In this document: piece by piece, positions 21,913 through 30,332 of the stretch
Layout: every line of letters starts with the position of its first letter
Position numbering within the stretch: position 1 is the stretch's first letter
DNA from: Bryopsis sp. KO-2023
Taxonomy: Eukaryota > Chlorophyta > Ulvophyceae > Bryopsidales > Bryopsidaceae
Direction: 5' to 3'
NCBI GenBank assembly: GCA_030272585.1
Contig: BSYQ01000007.1
Location: forward strand, 4,716,001 to 4,780,000
DNA: 64,000 nucleotides
Made by a program: the position numbers and the translations under genes
Notes under the pieces: generated by a model
Database searches by the model: none
Told to the model about the DNA's origin: nothing
The model's input: only the letters and a program-made list of their open reading frames with translations

Positions 21913-23992
21913 TCATACAGTTTGCTCCTCCTCTTCTTCTTGTGTTTGTTCTTCTATTTCCTCGTCTTGTTCCCCAGTTTCAGTCAAGCCAGCCGCCTCA
22001 GTCTGAATTCCACAGGTATCTTAATGATGGGCAGTTACAATCAAAGATAAATCCTTTTCAACAGGTATTTTAATGATGGGCAGTCACAATCAAACATGAA
22101 TCCTTTTCAACAGGTATTTTAATGACGGGCAGTTACAATCAAACATGAATCCTTTTCAACAGGTATTTTAATGACGGGCAGTTACAATCAAACATGAATC
22201 CTTTTCAATAGTGCTCACAAACGCTTTCGCCTCCGAATAATAGTCGTCCGTTTTGAATCCTTCTTCCCCGGCTTCCTCGTTGGCAGTGGTGTCCGAGTCC
22301 GAAATTGCCTGAAAAAACCACATCGAAAAAAACAATTGGATGTTGGCTTGGGGAAAACAGGCGCTGCTGCTCTATCATATGTCGGAACAGATCAATAGTC
22401 CCACAAAAGTTATCAAAAACAGGAGGGGTTTCCAATGGGCACCTTTTGTTGCAGCTTTTTCTCCAGAGCTTCCTCTCGCCGCTGGAGGTCTGCCAAGTCT
22501 TTGATCAGCTTCTCTTCCCGAGCTTGGACCAGTTTTTCCCTGATCTGAAAACATTGATACTCAAAGCTCGTGAAAAGTGACTCCAACAATGTGAAACCCA
22601 GGGAAGTTTCACCAGCAAGAAAGAAAAATATGAAGGAAACTTTTTGGCAGCCCATCGTCTTGTGCGATTGTTTTCCAAAACGGTTTGTGAATCGGCAACC
22701 TCTGTAGGAACTGAGTTCCAATGCAGAGAGCAATGCAGGCTGCACCATTCAAGGGTAATCTGTTTACATACGCATGTAAATCATGCATACATGATTTTTT
22801 TTTCACAACCCCTCTTTTTCAACAATCTCACGTTTGAGAATTCGAAGAACTGAACTGGGATCTAGCACTTTGGTCGCAATTGTGCCGATATTGGAACAAG
22901 TTGGTTGGGTTATCAGTTGATCGATTGCATGGAAGATTGTTTTGTTGGGGTTTTGATCAATATCACGCATCTCGATCTTCTTGGTTTGGGCGTATTTTGG
23001 GTTTTTTCAGACGGTTTTGGCCGGAGAAGATATTTTCTTCTACGACTTTGGTGGACATTTCGGAATTTCAGCGTCGTTATAAAGCTATGCATGCTGAACA
23101 TGTTTTCGGTTCATCTGCATCTCGAGTTATATCTTGGTATCGGCATATTAAGTTTTCCCTCAGATTTGAACGGTATTTGACAACTTTAAAACCAACTTCT
23201 CTTCGGGTTTTCTTTACTCGTTTTCGTTGTGGTATTCATTTCTTGGAAGTGGAAGTGGGACGATATAATGGTGTACCAAGGGAAAACAGGATTTGTCGGT
23301 TGTGTCGGTCCGCGGTGGAAGATGAACGGCATTTTCTTTTTGAATGTCCTTTTTATTCTTCCTTTCGTTCTTTGCATTCAGATGTTTTTCGATGGGCTAA
23401 TCCCAAGGATCTTTTTAGTAGGGTGCCATCGGGCAAATTAGCTTTAGTTATCAGCAAAATGGCTTCAATACGTTCAGCAGGTTTACAATCCTAAGGTTTT
23501 TGTTTTGTTTTTGTTTTTTTTTTTTTTTTTTTTCTCTTTCTTTTCTTTCCTTTTTGTCTTTGTTCCAGCATCATAGAGGGTGATGGCTCTCTTTTGCTGT
23601 GGGTTGTAATTATGATTATGAACCTTATGAACTGGGATCAATTGTCGAAGTAGTCAGTGAGTTTCTTGTTTAAATCAGTTAAATTAAACTAATTCGGTTA
23701 TTGATTTTTGAGGCAGTAGATTGAGTCAAGCTGATTGATCATATGGTGGTGGAGCACCTGGAGCTGGTTCGCTCTTGATATTACATCCCTCATCTGCAGA
23801 AATCAGAACATTCATTTCAAGTTGGGTTAAAATGTGACGTCTTTGTGACGTCTGGAAAGTTGCTGCAACGGGACACGACGACCACCACCCTGAGTCTACC
23901 TTTTCCCACACCAGTGGCCACATCCAATTCGCCAACGAAAGCAGCAAGCTCCCCAAAACCAGTCGCACGCACTCATCCACTGAGATCATCAT
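21913..23992 (-). CDS. Small N-terminally anchored coiled-coil protein, 147 residues
   Basis: Family not recognised. Five minus-strand exons all join in phase 0: 23992-23900, 23793-23758, 22544-22443, 22308-22186 and 22002-21913. The first exon has a hydrophobic helix with tryptophans (LVLGSLLLSLANWMWPLVW), likely a membrane anchor. Exons 2-3 give a charged amphipathic helix (REKLVQAREEKLIKDLADLQ, then REEALEKKLQQK) that should form a coiled coil. The C-terminus is acidic (QDEEIEEQTQEEEEQTV). Intron 2 is about 1.2 kb and holds a LINE fragment in opposite orientation. Intron 4 contains the 49-bp minisatellite. The donor of exon 4 (ATT/GTAACT) is weak and is my choice because it keeps phase 0. 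The gene diverges from sequence at 24 kb. Which membrane it enters cannot be told. Confidence 0.55.
22013..22208. repeat. 49-bp minisatellite, four tandem copies
   Basis: Units start at 22013, 22062, 22111 and 22160, an exact spacing of 49 bp, with few substitutions and increasing identity toward the right end. On the plus strand each unit begins caggta and carries gggcag then ttacaatcaa. It lies in intron 4 and over the exon 4 end of the coiled-coil gene on the minus strand, where each unit carries a copy of the ATT/GTAACT splice donor. Confidence 0.95.
22880..23494 (+). mobile_element. 5'-truncated non-LTR (LINE) retrotransposon, C-terminal part of reverse transcriptase ORF
   Basis: A 204-residue frame ends with the zinc-knuckle region typical of LINE reverse transcriptases: CRLCRSAVEDERHFLFEC has C-x2-C-x8-H-x4-C spacing. 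It is preceded by helices of the C-terminal region (LRVFFTRFRCGIHFLEVEVG) and followed by ECPFYSSFRSLH. The catalytic RT core with the YxDD box is absent, so this is a 5'-truncated copy. Long T-rich DNA follows at about 23510-23540. It sits in intron 2 of the coiled-coil gene in antisense orientation. Ends and target-site duplications could not be fixed by eye; homologous sequence may begin near 22840. Confidence 0.75.
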
Positions 23993-24681
23993 CGTCAAAG
24001 AACCGGAACAAACAAACCAGAACCTGACGACTCGGTGGGTAACACCAGAAAAGACGTCAGCTGGCTATATACTGAAATTGTTCTACGGTTATGGAGTTTC
24101 TGTAAGTTCACCTGAACTTCGCGTTTCTGGCAGAAAGAGCGTGCGGGAGTCGAACCCACAGCAAGCAGCCGCGCCGCCCTTCTTTGCCGCCTTAGGTCGA
24201 GGCAGAGTGACTTCAGCGTGGCAGCAGACGAAAGAATACTCTTAAGCACCTTGGACAAGACGTGTTTTTTCACAGAGAAACGAAATAGACAAAGGCTCAC
24301 CTGGTGTGCGAAGGGAGACTTCCTGCAAGGATCGAGCGGCGGCTTTATTCCTTCCAGTGGAACTTCAAAAACACGAGCTAGTAGCTCCTATTGGTATCGG
24401 GAATGAACACAGGCTTGCAGTGGAAGCAAGCTCAACGCTCCTTGGGGTTATGGCTTTTTTCTTCCACTCCTCTTCCGGTGCTGTAACTCGCGCACATTGA
24501 CACGCACAAGTAAAGCTGTTTTGGTTCCAGGAAACTGGGCTGCTCACCAAACAAGCTTTGCAAGACAATGCCCTCACAACGCCATCGCACCAAAAGAGAG
24601 CCTGGTGCGCCAATGATGGTTCGCCTCCTTGCCATGGTTCTGCATAGGAACAGCCAACATGTTATTTTAAAATCAACACAG
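23993..24681. other. Region upstream of the coiled-coil gene and of the NAD(P)H dehydrogenase-like fragment
   Basis: This is presumably promoter sequence for the minus-strand gene. A plus-strand frame open from about 24130 to 24406 (AALLCRLRSRQSDFSVAADE and onward) is rich in S, R and A and could be a transit-peptide-like exon, but I see no FAD- or NAD-binding GxGxxG motif here. A second tRNA T-arm-like string occurs near 24150-24165 but has no partner arms. Confidence 0.25.
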
Positions 24682-25241
24682 GCTTTACCAGATTATCCTG
24701 CTGCCCGGTACGAACCCTTGGATAACTGCAGCAAGGTACCTTCCTAAAATTTAGGTTCAAAACCTTGAAATTGGAAAAATACCCTCCAGGTTTTGAACCA
24801 CACTCGAGTGTTTGCTTTGGGTGATGTGTCCAGCCAAAGCCCAGACGAGCCAGTCTTCCCTGCCACTGCTCAAGTTGCTGACTATGTGGCCTGGAATCTT
24901 TGGGCCTCCATCAACAGGCAGCTTCGGTTTTTGCAGTGGTGAGTCCCCACACACAGTTTCTCACTGTTCACAATCAGCACCAGTGCACTTCCCTCATCAC
25001 GTTTAAGATCGGCTCTGTTGCGGTAGAGAGTGGAGATATGTTTGTGGCTGCAAACGAAGGGAAAACGGAACCTGTTATGTCATGATGATATTTGGAATCC
25101 GCTTTTTTTGTCCTGGCAGGCCAGCTGGTGCTTTGGTGGTTTGAACTAATGCTTTCACAGGACCCTGGTTTTGAGTTGGATGTATTGTTGCGGTGGGGGA
25201 CATTGGGTTGGAGGACTGGTGGATGCTGCGGCTGCATGTAG
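24682..25241 (+). CDS. Fragment resembling type II NAD(P)H dehydrogenase (NDH-2/NDC1-like), possibly degraded
   Basis: Type II NAD(P)H dehydrogenases are FAD enzymes that reduce quinones in mitochondria, plastids or peroxisomes. Two exons look good: 24682-24735 (PDYPAARYEPLDNCSK) and 24790-24938, which carries HTRVFALGDVS, FPATAQVADYVAWNLW and ASINRQLRF. The VFALGD plus PATAQVA pair is the second FAD-contact region and C-terminal helix of this family, closest in feel to plastid NDC1. Downstream, an open piece (QLVLWWFELMLSQDPGFEL) ends at 25241 but I could not connect it with a consistent phase. The N-terminal dinucleotide-binding motifs are not visible upstream. It may be a decayed copy or a gene with exons I failed to find. 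Confidence 0.38.
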
Positions 25242-26619
25242 TGGATGCATCTGGAGTGCCTCATTGGACAACATGAACCTGAAAACGGGAAGGAACTGGA
25301 GGACCGTCGTTTTCTACGAAATCATGGATGTGCCTCTGCCCATGTGGGGGGGATTTGAAAGGGGGAAAAAGCTGGAGACGAGGGAACATGGCATTTCATG
25401 AATTCATTGAGTATCGGAGTCGATTTCGAGAGGGGGTGCAGGGGAGGACTGGTGTGCGGGGACCCTGCAATATCGACAGATGCCATCATTGTTGCTGATC
25501 GGGGGGTGGGGGGGTGGGTGTGTATTGAGGGAGACAGGGGTGACCTGTGATTTGCCAGTTTTGAGTTTTCGTTTTTTTTTTTAACTCTAGATTATGTATG
25601 GATGTGGATGTGTGGCAAAGAGAACAAAGATGATGCATGCAACTCTGGGCGTTTGCAGCATTGATTTCTTGCTTCAAGAGGTGGTGTGACGTCAGATTTG
25701 ACCTAGGAGCTGTATGTAGTTGGATAGGACAGTTTCCCCTGTTCCATCATCATAGGAGCTGTGTGGAGGTCCCAGTGCAGCTGTGTGTATCATATGTTTT
25801 GAAACGAAATTCTGTTGCCCAGTGCAGATATGTAACAGAAAAAGATATGTAGTAGACTATTTCCCCCCACCCCATAGAAAGGTTAATGAAAAATTGGAAT
25901 TGTAACAAACTTCTTTTGGTCATCAGCTTTCGTTGTCTTTTTCTTTTCATTCATTATGCATCTACATCATTGTTGTTATTTTTTCACTTGGTTTTTTGTG
26001 CCACTCATACTGGTGCTTTTTTTACACGCTGGGAACTGATTTTTGTAACAAAAAAAAACCCTACCTTACCTTACCCCCCCCATGCTACAAAAATTTCCAA
26101 AATACAAATCCTGCAAATAACACCAAGTACGATTGATGACTTTTCGACCCTGCCCAACCCTCAAATCCACAATAAACACAGAGAAAAGAAAATTTCTATG
26201 AGGAACAGGTCATAACATTGCAGACACTTGAGATGATGGTTCCCTTCATGCAATTATCCCTTGTGCATCATAATCAGGCAATCAATCAATGATTACATGT
26301 TGCCAGGCAATACGATACTGCCTGACAAACAAACAAACATCACTTACATACTGCCTGAACCCAACGCTCATTTGCATTCTTTCCCTCATCATGTTTCTAA
26401 TGAAATCGTAATCAGCCCAGGTTTGTGTGACCAACAACGAACGAAAGAACTTAACCAACCACCTGTTGTGAAGTCATAGCTTTCAAAGTTTGTGTTTCCT
26501 TTCATAGTTCGTACACCTTTTTTTTCGTTATTCAGTTGAAAAGGAGCCGTCCGAAATCAAAGGAGAGTCGACCGATGGCAACACGAGTGGTTGAGCTGCT
26601 AAGGCCCTGACGTCCCGAG
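25242..26619. other. Intergenic region
   Basis: No gene is supported. Short simple repeats occur: G/T-rich at 25500-25530 and a run of repeated acctt units near 26063-26072. Frames found here are short and lack domain signals. Confidence 0.4.
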
Positions 26620-27138
26620 ATGCATCCTCGACGTGCCGTTCAAGCAAGGGTTCTCTTGCAGGCTAAGAATTCGGCGCTAGGTGTCGATTTCGATGTACGG
26701 ACAATTCAGGGCCGCCGATTGTTCCAATCTCAACGGCAGCGTTTCGGCTTGGCAAAGGAGCGGGCTTTGCTCGGCGCGGATGATGAACCCCTGTTCATGT
26801 TAAGATCCGTCGGGCATCGTCGTAGAGACATATTCCACTGGAACAATCCCATTAAGGTGGCGGCGGTCGAGAAGCGCTTCAAATGGTTTCGTTCATCCAT
26901 CAGGATAGAGTTGCGGTTGGGATCGTCTGGCCAAGAGGGGAGTTGCGAATTATTGAAGGTCAAGGGGAGCTTCTCGAATCGAGAACTCGCCATTGTGAAC
27001 GGCAGCCGAACCCTAGCGTATTTGATATTGCCAGGCCGGTGGGGCTGCGCTTCGGTGCTGGAAGTTGCTGCGGGGGTGGACTTGGCGTTGATGGTTTCGA
27101 TAGCGATCGTTCTTCTGGACCTAGCACGAGTGGAATGA
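26620..27138 (+). CDS. Uncertain 172-residue open frame in a GC-richer island
   Basis: A single uninterrupted frame opens with MHPRRAVQARVLLQAKNS and contains LFMLRSVGHRRRDIFHW. No domain is recognised. Sequence composition here is more GC-rich and less homopolymeric than its surroundings. Other frames are also open over the same DNA: plus 26883-27188 and minus 26993-26730 (opening MASSRFEKLPLTFNNSQ). Several overlapping open frames suggest a composition effect or a remnant of a mobile element's ORF1 rather than this exact protein. Treat as hypothetical. Confidence 0.2.
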   Translation: MHPRRAVQARVLLQAKNSALGVDFDVRTIQGRRLFQSQRQRFGLAKERALLGADDEPLFMLRSVGHRRRDIFHWNNPIKVAAVEKRFKWFRSSIRIELRLGSSGQEGSCELLKVKGSFSNRELAIVNGSRTLAYLILPGRWGCASVLEVAAGVDLALMVSIAIVLLDLARVE

Positions 27139-28254
27139 AAATTTGCCGAGGGGATCGATCCCAGCGAGTTTGTATCAGTGTAAATTAATGCGAGCTGAAT
27201 AAAAGAAAATGAAGTGGGGGACCCAAAAATGAAGCTTCGATCAGTGTAAAATATTAGCTTTCATTCCAAGTGTAGTTTTTTTGGGTAAAATCATTAGGCA
27301 GTGAGGACATGTTTTCCCTTATCAAGATCTCAAGCTCAAGGATTTGTCATGATGAAGGACAGGGAAAATTAATTACTATTATTTGCTCAGTGAGCACCGG
27401 CTTTTTGTCAAAGCATGGATGGTGCATGATTTCATATTTGTTTTCTTCTAAAATGTTCGAAGGTAGAAATGAACCCCAGAATTTGTGTACAAATAGAGGA
27501 TTGTTTTATGATGAAGCCAAATGGAGGAATCAATTCGAGGGGGCAAGAGCCACTGCGAGTGTAAACGTTGTAATTTTATGGAACTGAATCTCACTTGTTG
27601 ATCGAATTGGTGCCTATGATTGTGACAGGGGTTTCAGATTTGGTTATGGGGATAGATTGTGGAACCAACGGCTTCAGCTTTTGGCATTGGACAATGGTCC
27701 CCAACACTGTTCAGCGGCTGAACAATGGTACACTCAGATTTTATCAGCTCTCAGCAGTGTCCGGCAGAATTGGGCTGTTGCAGCGCAACTCACCACTATT
27801 CTACATCTTTTTTTCCGTTTGTCGATGAAATCTCCAGGCCTCAGTGAGGTCATCCATAGCCCAACCCCGAATGACTGGTCCCCACTTCCCGCTTGAACCA
27901 TGCCCTGAGACAGTCCAAAAACGATGGATTGCACAACAGTTTCTTACAAGTTCCTCCTTGAACTTGACACCATTGCCCTTGATCAAGAGTTGAAAACCAT
28001 ACTACACGACATCGCTGCCCTTGTCCCCCTGATGATCCACTTGATTGCTGAGTGCTTCCTTTCGATTAACAATTACCTGGATTATCCACATTCCCAAAAA
28101 AAAAAATCTTCCACAAAAAAAAAGAGAGGCAAAACCAAGAAGCCAAAAACCAAAATCTTTCGTTTAATAAACCTATCGAATCATTAGTCACCTTGTTGCT
28201 AACATGAACGCCATGAACTCCCCCCTCATTGACCAAAACCAAAAAAAAAACCAG
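27139..28254. other. Region 3' of CSN3 with possible plus-strand exon remnants
   Basis: Two plus-strand frames stand out: about 27625-27896 (RLQLLALDNGPQHCSAAEQW then LSALSSVRQNWAVAAQL) and 27924-28187 (LELDTIALDQELKTILHDIA, hydrophobic helix, then a poly-lysine tail made by A runs). They may be exons of an unrecognised gene convergent with CSN3, but phases do not let me join them. No family is assigned. Confidence 0.25.
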
Positions 28255-29520
28255 CTACGCTCGGACCCCCAAGTCATTAGCATCTAACCGAGCCTCCTTC
28301 GAGACGACCTTTGTTAAATAATCTCTGTCGCACAACAGCTCCTCATGCACTTCATGCAATTTTCTATCTAGCTCGGTGCATCGTAGCATTTGCTTGTCCA
28401 AATGCTCCGCCATTTCGACATTGTCATATGCCTCCGGGTCCTCCATGAACCTCACCATTCCATCCACTTCACTGATTTCTGCATGGATTTCCCCCGCCTC
28501 TATCATTTTCAAAACGTACATTTCTGCAGAATCCGCCGATGGCAGCCCCACGGAGCCGGCGATATCAGCCAATGAAAGAGTGACGTACGTTCGAGTGAGC
28601 CTCAGGATGTTTCTTTTGACCAGGGATGCAAGCACCTGCTTCACCAACCCCACAGTGTTATCCGTTTCGAAAACTTCGCTGTGTTTTTCGATGCAGCTGT
28701 CTAACACGGAGCCCTCGTGAGTTCCAAAAGCTTCCCCCAGGGCAATATAAGCTTCACATTCGCCCCCCTTCAACACCCTCTGAATTGAGCTGGCGGTGTA
28801 CTTGGGCAATTCTTGGACAGTGCCCGACCTAATCAAGGATAGCAACAGGAAGAGCTTGTAGGACATCACCATGATTGCATTGGGGACCATGGATGGAGCC
28901 ACAATGGCCAGGTAAAGCAATTCCATTGCCCTGGGGAACTTCTTCAAGCCTATGCACACCCGAGCTCCATAATAGCAGTACAATAAAAAGTCCGTCAGGG
29001 TCAAAGACGTTTTCTCAGGGTCGACCTCGTAGATATCCCTTTCCAACAGGTCTCCCACCGCTGAATAGTGCTTGGTTGTCATGCAGATCTGGAGAAAATC
29101 CACGTGCACCGGGGATATGTGCTCTTTGGTGGGCAACAGCTTCTCGAGAGCGTCCCGCAGAGGTAGAATCGCTCGACGAGCCACCCTCATTTTCAAAGCC
29201 TGATGCTTGTAAGCTCGACACACGGAGCAAAACTTTCCGGGCGCCAACGATACTTGCATCTCGGTGCACTCCCGCAAGAACACCGACGCCAGCGTCATGA
29301 ACGCTGCATCCCCATTGGCGTTCAAAGCGTCATTGCTCCAAGACCACAAGATGAAGAGATAAGCGAGCGAATGCTGGCTTGGGCTCAGGCCTTCCAGAAG
29401 CACCAAGTGGTTTTGCAACACGAAGTTCTCATTCTTGCTCAGCAGGCCCAACAAGTGCAACAGATCTTCTTGCGTTCCCGATAGAGTTTGTATTTGTTGT
29501 ATCAGGCTTTCCGGCCTCAT
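28255..29520 (-). CDS. CSN3: COP9 signalosome complex subunit 3, intronless
   Basis: CSN3 is a PCI-domain scaffold subunit of the COP9 signalosome, which removes NEDD8 from cullins and so controls cullin-RING ubiquitin ligases. One frame gives 421 residues from ATG at 29520 (human CSN3 has about 423). Diagnostic segments are LAPGKFCSVCRAYKHQALK, LPLRDALEKLLPTKEHISPV, HVDFLQICMTTKHYSAV and DFLLYCYYGARVCIGLKKFP. The PCI/winged-helix part carries LTRTYVTLSLADIAGSVGLP and KMIEAGEIHAEISE. A charged C-terminal helix follows, then the tail LDANDLGVRA. No frameshift or gap is visible. The gene has no intron although neighbours have many. It diverges from the membrane protein gene at 30.3 kb. Confidence 0.93.
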   Translation of the reverse strand: MRPESLIQQIQTLSGTQEDLLHLLGLLSKNENFVLQNHLVLLEGLSPSQHSLAYLFILWSWSNDALNANGDAAFMTLASVFLRECTEMQVSLAPGKFCSVCRAYKHQALKMRVARRAILPLRDALEKLLPTKEHISPVHVDFLQICMTTKHYSAVGDLLERDIYEVDPEKTSLTLTDFLLYCYYGARVCIGLKKFPRAMELLYLAIVAPSMVPNAIMVMSYKLFLLLSLIRSGTVQELPKYTASSIQRVLKGGECEAYIALGEAFGTHEGSVLDSCIEKHSEVFETDNTVGLVKQVLASLVKRNILRLTRTYVTLSLADIAGSVGLPSADSAEMYVLKMIEAGEIHAEISEVDGMVRFMEDPEAYDNVEMAEHLDKQMLRCTELDRKLHEVHEELLCDRDYLTKVVSKEARLDANDLGVRA

Positions 29521-30332
29521 GCCAAACAAACTCGCGCTTTGATGGATCGCTCGATCCCCGACGCACTTCTATCCTCGTCGAACGCTTCACGGAACTGCTC
29601 TTCTCGAAAATTTTCCTGAGCACCGCGAAACCAACCGTGGTTGAGAAAACAGCAAAGAGGGTTTTTTTTTGCTTTCGTTGGGCCTGGATGACGAAATCGC
29701 GTTATTTTTAGCGGGAAAAAAAAATGCTGGGCGCGCATGTCAGACGAATTCCTTGAGCGAGGCAGCCGCGGAGAAGGTTACGCACAGCCGCGAAAGTGAG
29801 AGAGCTTGTCAAAAATCGTGTTTAAAAATCGGCAGGGGGGGTTCGAAAAAGCAAGCAATGCAGATTTTTGACGGACACGTGGGATGATTTGACGCGCACG
29901 CGCGTTCATGTGAGGTTTCTCTCGGGGGTGGGGGAAGTCTTGTAGATACGTCGTTCTCGGGCTTGGAATCTTTGCGACTGGTCGCACTGCGGCGGAGTTC
30001 CCCTGCCGTTCGCGAGAAAATCCAGAAGGTTTTTATTCTGAAACAAAATTTGGGGTGCGAAACATTATTTTTGCTATTACTCCCATGTGTGAAAAAAAAG
30101 ACGTGCTTACTCCGCCGCAGAAAAGAAAAACGTTATAGCCCCTGTGGACTTAGATAAAAAAAAAAACGAAAAACCACCACCCCCACCACCCCCAGCAATT
30201 TATTTTGAGCCGTGTGGTCTCACCCGTGGGGTTGCCCGCTGGGGCGCTGTGTTTGTTTTAAATTCAGGGCGATCTAGTTTTTTTGGGTAGAACGAATAGA
30301 GAGCGCGTTCTGAGAGGAGGCGGTGCTGGGCT
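29521..30332. promoter_or_regulatory. Divergent promoter region, CSN3 (-) / multi-pass membrane protein (+)
   Basis: About 810 bp lie between opposed start codons, so both promoters should be here. The left half is GC-richer than average. No discrete element is assigned. Confidence 0.4.

Noticed and set aside
22013-22208. CRISPR-like array
   Set aside because: Units are head-to-tail without unique spacers and lie in a eukaryotic intron; it is a minisatellite.
24130-24190. Second tRNA T-arm-like string
   Set aside because: No acceptor or anticodon partners could be paired on either strand.
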